DNA of 64,000 nucleotides from Shewanella sp. (GTDB taxonomy: Bacteria > Pseudomonadota > Gammaproteobacteria > Enterobacterales > Shewanellaceae): NCBI RefSeq assembly GCF_013214165.1, contig NZ_JABSSM010000018.1, positions 78,203-142,202 of the forward strand, in the 5' to 3' direction. The position numbers and the translations under genes are program-made. This document shows, in pieces, positions 26,615-34,588 of the stretch (the stretch's first letter is position 1; each line of letters opens with the position of its first letter). The notes beneath the pieces were generated by a model. The model searched no databases and was not told where the DNA came from. It saw only the letters and a list, made by a program, of their open reading frames with translations.

Positions 26615-27574
26615 TTGAAAGAATTTCAATTAATCGAGCACTTCTTTAATCGCCGTGGTCAAACGCGCCGCGATGTCGAGTTAGGCATAGGTGACGATTG
26701 TGCTCTTGTCAGCGTCGCCCCCAATAAATCCATTGCTATCTCCTGTGATACCTTAGTCGAGAATGTCCATTTTTACCCGGATATTCCGCCTCAAGCCTTA
26801 GGCTATAAATCCTTAGCGGTAAACCTATCCGATCTCGCGTCCATGGGCGCCGAGCCTGCATGGATGACACTGGCATTGACCTTGCCCGATGTGGATGAGA
26901 CCTGGTTAGAGCAGTTTAGTACCGGTTTGTTCGACGCCGCCGAATATTACGGGGTGTCGCTCATCGGTGGCGATACCACTAGAGGCCCGCGTTCGATCAG
27001 CATCACCATCAATGGATTAGTGCCCACAGGCACCGCGCTGACCCGAGGCGGTGCTAAAAATGGCGACTGGATCTATGTCACCGGCACCTTAGGTGACTCG
27101 GCATTGGGACTGGACGTGATACGCGGCATCAGGCGAGTCGATGTTGAATATAACGAGTATCTGATTAATCGTCATTATTACCCGACACCGAGAGTGTTGG
27201 CGGGGCAAGCACTGCGAAATTTGGCCTCGAGTGCCATCGACCTCTCCGATGGTCTGGCAGCGGATATCTTGCATGTCCTTAAGCGTTCTGCGGTCGGTGC
27301 GGTTATCGATGTGGCGCTATTACCGCTATCCCAGGCCGTAAAAGACTCAGTATCTGAGCAAGAAGCCTTCAGCTATGCCTTATCCGGCGGCGAGGATTAT
27401 GAGTTACTCTTTACCGTTCCAGAGGCGCAGAAAGGCGCCTTAGAGACGGCGTTAGCCCATGCCTGTGTTCAATTTACTCAGGTTGGACAGGTAACGTCAG
27501 ATAAACAACTGAGATTGATACGCAACGGCGAGCCATTTAATCTCACCAATATAGGTTTCGAGCATTTTTCCTGA
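26615..27574 (+). CDS. thiL: Thiamine-monophosphate kinase ThiL
   Basis: 319 residues. AIR-synthase-type fold with DVELGIGDDCALV, AVNLSDLASMGA, LIGGDTTRGP and ALSGGEDYELLF. It phosphorylates thiamine monophosphate to the diphosphate, the active cofactor. The start must be TTG 26615, because an in-frame TAA lies three bases upstream and MKEFQLIEHFF fits the family N-terminus. Its stop shares a base with the ATG of pgpA, so they are coupled. Confidence 0.94.
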   Translation: MKEFQLIEHFFNRRGQTRRDVELGIGDDCALVSVAPNKSIAISCDTLVENVHFYPDIPPQALGYKSLAVNLSDLASMGAEPAWMTLALTLPDVDETWLEQFSTGLFDAAEYYGVSLIGGDTTRGPRSISITINGLVPTGTALTRGGAKNGDWIYVTGTLGDSALGLDVIRGIRRVDVEYNEYLINRHYYPTPRVLAGQALRNLASSAIDLSDGLAADILHVLKRSAVGAVIDVALLPLSQAVKDSVSEQEAFSYALSGGEDYELLFTVPEAQKGALETALAHACVQFTQVGQVTSDKQLRLIRNGEPFNLTNIGFEHFS

Positions 27575-28068
27575 TGAATATATTTTCTAAAGACAAGGCA
27601 TTAACTCATCTCTCCCTGAAGAATCCCATCCACTTCTTAGCGCTCGGGTTTGGCTCGGGCTTAGTGGCCAAAGCGCCGGGAACCTTCGGTACCTTGGCCG
27701 CTGTGCCATTGTTCCTCTTGATGGCCCCCCTGAGCCTACCCTGGTATCTGGCGCTCACCTTGTTGAGTGTGCTGGCGGGTTTTTATATCTGTGACAAGGC
27801 CGCTAAAGACATGGGGGTGCACGATCATGGGGCAATCGTATGGGATGAAATTGCCGGATTACTCATTACCATGATAGCCGCGCCTGCGGGTTGGCTCTGG
27901 TTAGTCATAGGCTTCGCCTTGTTTCGCTTCTTCGATATCCTTAAACCTTGGCCCATTCGTTGGCTCGATGCCAAGGTAGAAGGTGGCTTCGGGATCATGA
28001 TAGATGACGTCTTAGCCGGCATCTTCTCCCTCGTGTGCCTGCAGGTGTTGGCTTACTATTTTGCTTAA
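27574..28068 (+). CDS. pgpA: Phosphatidylglycerophosphatase A
   Basis: 164 residues with about three membrane segments. FGSGLVAKAPGTFGT, DKAAKDMGVHDHGAIVWDEIAG and FRFFDILKPWPIRWLD are the PgpA motifs; the acidic DEIAG and LKPWP are conserved around the active site. It dephosphorylates phosphatidylglycerophosphate to phosphatidylglycerol in the inner membrane. The pair thiL-pgpA is conserved in gammaproteobacteria. Confidence 0.95.
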   Translation: MNIFSKDKALTHLSLKNPIHFLALGFGSGLVAKAPGTFGTLAAVPLFLLMAPLSLPWYLALTLLSVLAGFYICDKAAKDMGVHDHGAIVWDEIAGLLITMIAAPAGWLWLVIGFALFRFFDILKPWPIRWLDAKVEGGFGIMIDDVLAGIFSLVCLQVLAYYFA

Positions 28069-28094
28069 CGATTCATTTCGCTGTGAATGAAGCT

Positions 28095-28585
28095 GGGTGA
28101 CATTTTCTGCTTTAGCTTCTAGCTGAGTTGATATTGGGCAGTGTGTTTTTGATTTTCTGCTTCATTGTTACTTATCACTTGCCGTGGGTGCCGTGCAGGG
28201 TCTTGTATGTTCCAGACATACATAAGACATTTCCCATCTCCCTATGGGTCAGATGTCATAGAGCGGCCATGTCATCGAAGCTTGCAGCTGCATCTACACC
28301 TGCTGATTGACAAGATAACTTGTCTCTTCGATTTTAGAGAGTGTGTGATTGCTAATTTGAGAGGTTTAATCATGACTGGCACCATGCATTCGCTACGTTG
28401 AATTTGAGGGAAGTTAACGTATTAAAAATCTTATGGGTGTCCACTTATCACGGTTGCATAAAACTCATCGTCTTGATGATTTAAATTAAAATAAATCATA
28501 GTCTTATATGCAATTTAGTACTCGCAATGTCAGCGCTGGTATGTGATCAATGGCATCATTTTTATGATGGATGGCTCGATAAATT
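28095..28585 (+). repeat. Mosaic palindromic repeat plus dispersed element copy C
   Basis: A ~490-base region without a gene. It starts with TTTAGCTTCTAGCTGAGTTGATATTGGG, as at 12830 in shortened form, includes GTGCCGTGCAGG, and at 28263 joins the dispersed element, which ends at GGCTCGATAAAT (28574-28584). Copy C is close to copies A and B over more than 300 bases. Confidence 0.75.
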
Positions 28586-28670
28586 CCTTCTTGCCTGAGT
28601 GCTGGGGTCACAATATTGTTCTTATTGGTTTTGCTCTCCCCCCTGTCTCTGAATTGAGCCTTTTTAAGAG

Positions 28671-28699
28671 TCAAGAAAGATATGCCTGTCCTGTCTTTT
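28671..28699. repeat. REP-like hairpin downstream of the RAYT gene
   Basis: TCAAGAAAGATATGCCTGTCCTGTCTTTT in part: GATATGCCTGTCCTGTC matches the units upstream of the gene in the same orientation, so the RAYT is bracketed by direct copies. Confidence 0.75.
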
Positions 28700-28753
28700 C
28701 AGCCTTTTAATGTAGGAGCAGCTTCAGCCGCGAAGGCCTTTCCGAAGACCTTG

Positions 28754-29785
28754 CTAAGCAAATGGATGAAGTGCATTGCTGCTGGCTTTACCTTTACACC
28801 ATAGTCCACAGTTATGCTGCTTTTTGAAAGCGCACATAGCATCCCAACGACCACTAATACCACTGTATTGGCGGCGAAACTCTTTCGCTGAGGTAATCCA
28901 AGCCTCGGGTGCAATGCCAAGTTCATTGAGTAATTTAGGCTGGCTTGAATCAATAAAACCTTTTTTATCAGGTCTAATGGCTCTGCCTGTCCAATCGATA
29001 AGTTGGAGGTAATCACAGAAATGAAACGGGATACCTGCTTGAGTCGCTAGGTGGGTAGCACCTTCGAATTGGGCAAGAGGTTGGAGTGGCTCACTCGAGG
29101 CTGAGGCAGATTTATCATCATTGGGTTTAGTATTTTTATCAGAGGTACTTAGCTCGGTAATGCGCTCCTGAATAGACGTATAATCAGATGCTTGAAGTGT
29201 GTTCGCAATCCCGGCTCTGATAGGATTTAAATCCACGTACATCATGCATGCAAGGAGTGCTTGTTCATCGAGCAGGGCTTGGCTCTTAAAACGCCCCTCC
29301 CAAAAAGCGCCTTTACATTCATCTTCACGATTGGCCCTACGTGCTATCTCTTCATTAAGGCAGCGCATAAACCAACTAATACTCGATAAACGTTCCTGCC
29401 ATTCAGCAAGTAGACCATCAAGCAGTAAACGCTCACCCTCGATTAAGGCATCGCCATTCATGTATTTAGTCGCTACATCATGTCCTTTAGTCACCTTACA
29501 CCAAAGTGTGATCACCTCGCGGTTAGACAGCGACTTAGCTCTATCAAGGTCAATTTTAAGCACGAGATGATAGTGATTATTCATCACCGCATAGGCACAG
29601 ACATCGATACAAAATATAGCAGACAGAGCCTTAGCTTTATCGACAATCCAGCCGCGTCTATGCTCGAAACTCTTACCTGTCAATTTATCTTCACCGCAAA
29701 GGTAGGCTCTTCTAACACAACGATTTATTATATGATAAAACGGAGTCGATTCTGGGTCGATAAGGGTTCGTCGAGCTGAAGTCAT
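28754..29785 (-). CDS. REP-associated tyrosine transposase (RAYT, Y1/HUH type)
   Basis: 343 residues. N-terminal Y1-like nuclease domain: [13 protein letters not shown] (17-29), the HUH-type metal motif NNHYHLVLK (69-77), RCLNEEIARRANRE, FWEGRFKSQALLDE and YVDLNPIRAGI, a signature of RAYT proteins. The C-terminal 120 residues (FHFCDYLQLIDWTGRAIRP) are typical of the larger Shewanella and Vibrio members. These are domesticated single-strand transposases that mobilise REP hairpins, and REP hairpins lie on both sides here. The gene is intact, with ATG at 29785 inside its repeated leader. Confidence 0.9.
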   Translation of the reverse strand: MTSARRTLIDPESTPFYHIINRCVRRAYLCGEDKLTGKSFEHRRGWIVDKAKALSAIFCIDVCAYAVMNNHYHLVLKIDLDRAKSLSNREVITLWCKVTKGHDVATKYMNGDALIEGERLLLDGLLAEWQERLSSISWFMRCLNEEIARRANREDECKGAFWEGRFKSQALLDEQALLACMMYVDLNPIRAGIANTLQASDYTSIQERITELSTSDKNTKPNDDKSASASSEPLQPLAQFEGATHLATQAGIPFHFCDYLQLIDWTGRAIRPDKKGFIDSSQPKLLNELGIAPEAWITSAKEFRRQYSGISGRWDAMCAFKKQHNCGLWCKGKASSNALHPFA

Positions 29786-30133
29786 AGAAGCTATCTCATA
29801 AAAATCTAAATCAAGATAACTTAAAGCTTAGTAGAGGATAACTGAAAAGACAAAAGATATGGCTGTCCTGTCTTTTAGTCTTTTAACTGAAAAGACAAAA
29901 GATATGGCTGTCCTGTCTTTTAATAGAAGCTACCTCATAAAAATCTAAATCAAGATAACTTAAAGCTTAGTAGAGGATAACTGAAAAGACAAAAGATGTG
30001 GCTGTCCTGTCTTTTTTTAATAGAAGCTACCTCATAAAAATCTAAATCAAGATAACTTAAAGCTTAGTAGAGGATAACTGAAAAGACAAAAGATGTGGCT
30101 GTCCTGTCTTTTCTATTGGCTGTCCTGTCTTTT
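29783..30133. repeat. Tandem copies of the RAYT leader and REP hairpin
   Basis: A 97-98-base unit (start region of the RAYT gene, CATAAAAATCTAAATC, GATAACTTAAAGC, then the hairpin AAAAGACA...TGTCTTTT) occurs at 29783-29880, 29922-30018 and 30019-30115, with an extra hairpin at 29886-29920 and a half hairpin at 30116-30133. Copies differ by a few bases (GATATGG or GATGTGG). Only the first copy carries the ATG of the gene; in the others it is changed. Confidence 0.88.
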
Positions 30134-30134
30134 A

Positions 30135-30246
30135 TTGATACTTTAAGTTAAAATAAATCATAGTCTTATATGCCATTTAGCACTCGCGTTGTCAGCGCTG
30201 GCATTTGATCAATGGCTTCATTTTTATGATGGATGGCTCGATAAAT
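30135..30246 (+). repeat. Dispersed element, partial copy D (ends CTCGATAAAT)
   Basis: Only the last ~110 bases of the dispersed element are present, from TTTAAGTTAAAATAAATC to GGCTCGATAAAT. It joins the 3' fragment of a gene at its right end. Confidence 0.8.
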
Positions 30247-30387
30247 TCTGATAAAAAGTTTTTCATGGACAAAGGCAACATAATACAGATTGGAGATGGT
30301 ATTAATGAAAGAAAGTTTTTAAGCTCTTATTCTGGAGAAAATAAAACGTATGTTGATGAAACACTAGAGATAGTTTATTCAAATTAA
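30247..30387 (+). pseudogene. 3' fragment of an unidentified gene
   Basis: After the repeat boundary the frame reads DKKFFMDKGNIIQIGDG and ends ETLEIVYSN at TAA 30385-30387, 15 bases before the next gene. The frame has no start of its own outside the repeat sequence, so it is most likely the C-terminal ~45 residues of a truncated gene. An internal ATG (MDKGNIIQ) could give a 42-residue product. Family not recognised. Confidence 0.4.
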
Positions 30388-30402
30388 AATGAGGATATTT
30401 TG

Positions 30403-32043
30403 ATGGAACAAGATGGTTCAGGAAATACAATTGCAGTAATTATTACCCTTTTAATATTTTTCACACCTCTTCTATTAGCGTGGCTATCAAAGCAAAAGCG
30501 AAAAAAAATTGAAGCTGAGCTTGAGAAAAGTAAAGCAAAGCTGAATGATGCCGAGAATCAAGTAAAAGAGTTAAATGATAAATATAGCCTTATCATTGAT
30601 ATGGAGTTACATACTCAGCAACTACTTGATGAGGCTGAAGAAGCAGCTGCATCTAACATTTCCGAATCAGAACTTATTCTTGGTAAAGCAGAGGCTGAAG
30701 CTAAAGAGCTTTCAATTACAAGTCATTCGAAAGCAGAAGCACTGGTTATCGATGCTGAATTAGAAGTGGTTAATATAAAAGCTGAATCTAAAGAGTTAAA
30801 TGTTAAAGCAAATCACAAATTAAATGATGTAAAAGAAAAAGTAATTTCATTAACGAACGAAGCGCATGAAGAAGCAAATCGTATTATTGAGTTAGCAAAA
30901 GTTCAGGCACAAAAAATTGCTGGCGATGCATATGATGCTAAGTTAAAAGCTGATTCATATGAGTCTGCAATTAGAGCTATGAAAAATACAATTGAAGGAT
31001 ATAAAGATGATTACATCATACCCAATCATTCAGTATTAGATGACTTAGCGGAAGAATTCAGCTTTAAAGATGCAGGAGAGCAGTTAAAGCAAGCACGTAA
31101 GCGTGTAAAAGATATGGTTAAGCAAGGGCATGCTGGTGATTGTGATTATGTTGAAGCACATAGAAAGACTTACGCAATTCATTTTGCTGTGGATGCATTC
31201 AATGGGAAAGTTGACTCAGCATTAGCAAAAGTTAAGCATGATAATTTCGGTAAAATTAAACAAGAAATCATTGATGCCTTTGCATTGGTAAACCACAACG
31301 GAGCACCTTTTAGAAGTGCTCGAATTAATCAAACATTTTTAGATGCTCGTCAGGAAGAACTGAAATGGGCTGTTTCTACACATGAATTACGCCAAATTGA
31401 ATTGGCAGAGCAGCGTGAAATAAAGCAACAGATTCGGGAAGAAGAGAAAGCTCGAAAAGAAATGGAAAAGGCAATTAAAGAGGCTGAAAAAGAAGAACGT
31501 TTGATTCAGAAGGCCTTAGAAAAAGCTAGAGCTGAGTTAGCTAATGCAAATGAAGAACAACGCAAAGAGTTTGAAGCGCAGCTAGCAGACTTAGAAGGCA
31601 AGTTAGAAGAAGCAGAAGAAAGAGGGCAACGAGCACTCTCTATGGCACAGCAGACACGACGTGGTCATGTTTATGTGATTAGTAATGTTGGTAGCTTTGG
31701 CGAAAACGTATTTAAAATTGGTATGACTAGACGACTAGAGCCATTAGATCGAGTGAAAGAGCTTGGTGATGCATCAGTACCATTTTCTTTTGACGTTCAT
31801 GCAATGTTGTATAGTGAAGATGCACCAACTTTAGAGAAAGAACTACATCGACGCTTTAATCGAGAATCGGTAAATAAAGTGAATTCGAGAAAAGAATTTT
31901 TCAGAACATCGCTAGCTGAAATTAAGCAAGTTGTAGAGTTGCAGGGTGTTACTGAGGTTCACTGGACAATGAAAGCAGAAGCCGCCGAGTACAGAGAATC
32001 TCTTGCTATTGCAGCAGCGGAACAAGAAGAGAATGTAGCATAG
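30403..32043 (+). CDS. Membrane-anchored coiled-coil DUF4041 protein with GIY-YIG (T5orf172) domain
   Basis: 546 residues. One membrane helix near the N-terminus (IAVIITLLIFFTPLLLAWL, about 10-28), a long Ala/Glu/Lys coiled coil (about 30-190), a DUF4041-type domain (about 190-340, with SVLDDLAEEF and RKRVKDMVKQG), a second coiled coil (345-415), and a C-terminal GIY-YIG domain of the T5orf172/MUG113 type (about 420-515: HVYVISN, FKIGMTRR, LEKELHRRF, NSRKEFF, with the expected Tyr, Arg, Glu and Asn). ATG 30403 has GAGGA seven bases upstream. Related proteins occur in phages and accessory islands; a nuclease role is inferred. It is more AT-rich than the core genes. Confidence 0.85.
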   Translation: MEQDGSGNTIAVIITLLIFFTPLLLAWLSKQKRKKIEAELEKSKAKLNDAENQVKELNDKYSLIIDMELHTQQLLDEAEEAAASNISESELILGKAEAEAKELSITSHSKAEALVIDAELEVVNIKAESKELNVKANHKLNDVKEKVISLTNEAHEEANRIIELAKVQAQKIAGDAYDAKLKADSYESAIRAMKNTIEGYKDDYIIPNHSVLDDLAEEFSFKDAGEQLKQARKRVKDMVKQGHAGDCDYVEAHRKTYAIHFAVDAFNGKVDSALAKVKHDNFGKIKQEIIDAFALVNHNGAPFRSARINQTFLDARQEELKWAVSTHELRQIELAEQREIKQQIREEEKARKEMEKAIKEAEKEERLIQKALEKARAELANANEEQRKEFEAQLADLEGKLEEAEERGQRALSMAQQTRRGHVYVISNVGSFGENVFKIGMTRRLEPLDRVKELGDASVPFSFDVHAMLYSEDAPTLEKELHRRFNRESVNKVNSRKEFFRTSLAEIKQVVELQGVTEVHWTMKAEAAEYRESLAIAAAEQEENVA

Positions 32044-32056
32044 ACTAACAACAAAA

Positions 32057-32083
32057 AAGCCCAAGGCTATCAACCTTGGGCTT
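32057..32083. terminator. Terminator between convergent accessory genes
   Basis: Perfect 10-bp stem AAGCCCAAGG / CCTTGGGCTT with a seven-base loop; the T-tract is on the minus strand. It serves the minus-strand small genes and probably also the DUF4041 gene. Confidence 0.8.
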
Positions 32084-32107
32084 AGTGTTAGCAGATTCAT
32101 CAAGTTA

Positions 32108-32311
32108 CTATTTTGGCCTAGTAGGAGCAAGTCTTTTAGGCTTATTACTCCCCGAATGTCCTAGTGATGGGTCTATAGGAACTGCATTTTCTAAAAGCCA
32201 ACCATCAAGAAAGTGATCTAAGAACTGTGGGTTTTTCTCGAGTAACTTACGTAAAAGGTAAGCAGTTTTAACATTAAACCTGTTATATTGAACTCCGCAT
32301 CCAAGTATCAT
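32108..32311 (-). CDS. Small hypothetical protein, 67 aa
   Basis: ATG 32311 to TAG. Starts MILGCGVQYNRFNVK, ends with a basic Pro/Lys/Arg tail (KPKRLAPTRPK). The frame has a stop just upstream, so the start is limited to this ATG; AAGGA overlaps the stop of the preceding tiny ORF. A terminator with a T-tract on this strand lies 25 bases downstream. No family recognised. Confidence 0.45.
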   Translation of the reverse strand: MILGCGVQYNRFNVKTAYLLRKLLEKNPQFLDHFLDGWLLENAVPIDPSLGHSGSNKPKRLAPTRPK

Positions 32312-32326
32312 TGCTGGCTTTATTCC

Positions 32327-32482
32327 TTACTCATCAAAATAGCCATAACAACCATCGGTATCATATTGATCCCAGTTTCGCATTTGATTTCTGTAGTAAG
32401 TGGCAACGTGTGAGTCAGGTGCCTCGAAATCTCGGTCTGTGCATTTGTAAGTCATTAGTAAATAGAACCACCCAGAGTTCAT
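32327..32482 (-). CDS. Very small hypothetical protein, 51 aa
   Basis: ATG 32482 to TAA 32327-32329. The product begins MNSGWFYLLMTYKC and is rich in Tyr, Asp and aromatic residues (YYRNQMRNWDQYD), ending GYFDE. AGGAGG lies 14 bases upstream, closer to another ATG (32488) whose frame ends after 24 codons; a short frameshifted or overlapping leader is possible. It is 15 bases from the 67-aa ORF, so the two may form a small operon. No function can be assigned. Confidence 0.4.
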   Translation of the reverse strand: MNSGWFYLLMTYKCTDRDFEAPDSHVATYYRNQMRNWDQYDTDGCYGYFDE

Positions 32483-32539
32483 TGTGCATTTTCTATCCTC
32501 CTATTAAGCTTTGGTTATTAGTCGAAGTAGGAGGTTGTT

Positions 32540-32936
32540 ATGCCCCGTCCCAGAAGAACTCAGATTAGTATTGAAGATACGCCTTGGTATCATGCAGTCA
32601 CAAGATGTGTGCGCAAAGCTTGGCTCACAGGAGTCGATCCTAATACGGGTCAATCCTATGAACATCGACGAGAATGGGTTGAATCTCAGTTGCTTAATAC
32701 AGAAGCCGTTTAAGCGATATACCTTACTAACGCTTTCAAACGAGTTGAGATGTTTAAATGAACCTATCGCTCGTATGGCTAATAAAGAAGATAAGTGTAC
32801 CGATCGTTTTGGGAGGGGCATTTCACCTATTTCCTTTTGTAAGAGTCAAGCTCTGCTCGATGAAGCCGCGGTTTTGACCTGTATGGCTTTCCCTTCATGG
32901 GCAATGAAAGTTCGTCTAAGATACTCAACAGGTTGA
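32540..32936 (+). pseudogene. Fragmented RAYT of a different subfamily, copy 3
   Basis: From ATG 32540 the frame reads MPRPRRTQISIEDTPWYH, VTRCVRKAWLTGVD, GQSYEHRREWVESQL and then stops. Farther on, in another frame, RCLNEPIARMANKEDKC and KSQALLDEAAVLTCM match the middle of RAYT proteins. The HUH region and C-terminus are missing. GAGG upstream suggests it was once a complete gene. It is only distantly related to the other two copies. Confidence 0.8.
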
Positions 32937-33005
32937 ATATCTTACCAGGTAACTGAATAAAGATGACCTCTGACTTTGGTAAAATATTTCATGGTCCTGT
33001 TGGCA

Positions 33006-33130
33006 ACTAGCTTGAAAAACACCGAAACCAAGAGCTTAAAAATTACTGCGACCATCTACAGAAAAGACGTCGTCATTTTGCTAAGTGCTGCAAGTACCTG
33101 GAAGATGGCTGCGGTGTTTTTCAAGCTAGT
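33006..33130. mobile_element. 125-bp MITE-like element with perfect 19-bp inverted ends
   Basis: ACTAGCTTGAAAAACACCG (33006-33024) is exactly mirrored at 33112-33130. Inner bases also fold partly (CCATCTACAG / CTGGAAGATGG). The CTTGAAAAACACCG core equals the sequence after the IS3-family transposase remnant at 14280. It has no coding capacity and could be moved by a related transposase. Confidence 0.75.
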
Positions 33131-33413
33131 CATTAGCTAATTTTCCCTCCTTCTCCAATTATTTTCATTTAAACAGCTTGAGTGCACTAGCCCTGCCTGA
33201 AAATCGATATTTAGGCTAGAAATCCCCCGTTCGGCGATGGTAATGGACAGAAATTGCAGTTATATCGGTAATCACTGAGCTTTGTTGTCGTTGAACTGAA
33301 AGCTCGTATTGCCGCATTAAATTGTTGATTTATTGTGGCTGGCTTGATTCAAGAAGTCCATAGGTTGGTGACAACTCGGGCAGCATCGTATCGCACTGTG
33401 CGTTTAACCTCGG
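33131..33413. other. Intergenic region, degraded sequence without a clear gene
   Basis: About 280 bases with no supported ORF. Weak traces suggest decayed insertion-sequence DNA leading into the transposase tail that follows, but nothing can be called. Confidence 0.3.
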
Positions 33414-33472
33414 GTAATGTAGGCAATGTCGCGTAAATTTTAAGTGAATAGTGACAGCATCTTGAAAAACAA
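33414..33472 (+). mobile_element. 3' tail and inverted end of a second IS3-family remnant
   Basis: AATGTAGGCAATGTCGCGTAA, cited in part, aligns with the end of the transposase at 14236-14255 (NVRNVA-stop pattern), and GTGACAGCATCTTGAAAAACA matches the inverted end at 14269. Only the last few codons and the terminus remain. Confidence 0.6.
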
Positions 33473-33506
33473 TGGGTTGGCGATTATTCTAGTGCCCTGA
33501 AAATGA

Positions 33507-34475
33507 ATGATAAAAGTAGTCCCCATGTACTTTAAGCAACTAAAAACGCTTTTCGAAGAAATATTACGTGTTTACCTGACACTATTAAAAGTGATGGTGC
33601 CCGCTATTATTGCAGTCAAAGTGTTAGATATGTTCGGCGGCACTCAATGGCTGGGTAAGATGTTAGCACCATTAATGCAATTTATCGGATTACCGGAACA
33701 GCTAGGACTGGTTTGGGCGACCGCTATGTTAACCAATATCTTTACCGCTATGGTGGTGTTTGTCGATGTCACTGGGTCACTCGAACTGTCGGTTGCCCAG
33801 GTATCGGTTGTTGGGATTCTGATCTTGCTCTCCCACGCAATCCCCATAGAAGGGGCTGTGGCAAAAATGGTTGGGGTGAGTTGGCGTATTACCATTAGCT
33901 TAAAGATTGGTGGTAGCTTGCTGTTGGCGGCGCTGGTTAACTGGCTATATACTATTTTAGATTATCAGCAGCAGCCAGCGGTACTGCTTTGGCAAGGCGA
34001 GCCACAACAGCAGAGTATGCAGCAATGGGCTCTCGAACAGGGTCAGTTGTTGATCACTATCTTCTTCATTATTTCGGCATTGATCATCTTGTTACGGATC
34101 CTAAAGAAGTTAGGACTCGAAACCTTGTTGCAGACATTGCTCTCACCTCTGTTTAAATTGCTCGATATCACCAAGGACGCCAGCAACATTACCATCACCG
34201 GTATTACCCTGGGTTTAAGTTATGGTGCGGGATTAATGATTGCTGAAGTAAAGAAAGGCAATATTAGTAACAAAGATATCTTGCTCTCGATTTGCTTCTT
34301 GACCTTAGCCCACAGCTTAATTGAAGATACCCTGTTGATCTTAATGTTAGGTGCCGATGTGTTAGCCATATTATGGATACGGATCGTGTTTGCTGTCGTT
34401 GTAGTGGCGCTAATGGCACGATTTATTGCCTTGAGAGCCGCTATTAATTTAACACGCCAGACCGAAAAGCATTAA
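33507..34475 (+). CDS. Nucleoside-recognition (Gate) domain membrane protein
   Basis: 322 residues with about eight to nine hydrophobic segments. It carries two Gate-type halves: LLKVMVPAIIAVKVLDMFGG with AHSLIEDTLLIL and LSHAIPIEGAVAKM, the helix pairs seen in nucleoside transporter and SpmA/SpmB-like proteins. The substrate is not known. No ribosome site is evident before ATG 33507; ATG 33525 (MYFKQLK) is an alternative. It is the first intact core-type gene after the second accessory block. Confidence 0.75.
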   Translation: MIKVVPMYFKQLKTLFEEILRVYLTLLKVMVPAIIAVKVLDMFGGTQWLGKMLAPLMQFIGLPEQLGLVWATAMLTNIFTAMVVFVDVTGSLELSVAQVSVVGILILLSHAIPIEGAVAKMVGVSWRITISLKIGGSLLLAALVNWLYTILDYQQQPAVLLWQGEPQQQSMQQWALEQGQLLITIFFIISALIILLRILKKLGLETLLQTLLSPLFKLLDITKDASNITITGITLGLSYGAGLMIAEVKKGNISNKDILLSICFLTLAHSLIEDTLLILMLGADVLAILWIRIVFAVVVVALMARFIALRAAINLTRQTEKH

Positions 34476-34588
34476 TCATATTAATCAAAAATAGATCAAG
34501 TAAAATAACGTAGGCATAGTGCACCTTCGGGTTGGCTGATGAGTGCCTTATTGCTGAGTTATAGCAATAAGGGTCATAGAATGTGGCC

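Noticed and set aside
28601..28680. Second terminator or attC near the end of copy C
   Set aside because: No consistent foldback or core motifs; only the REP hairpin at 28671 is supported.
29783..30133. CRISPR array
   Set aside because: The repeated units are contiguous, ~97 bases, with REP hairpins and no unique spacers; no cas genes.
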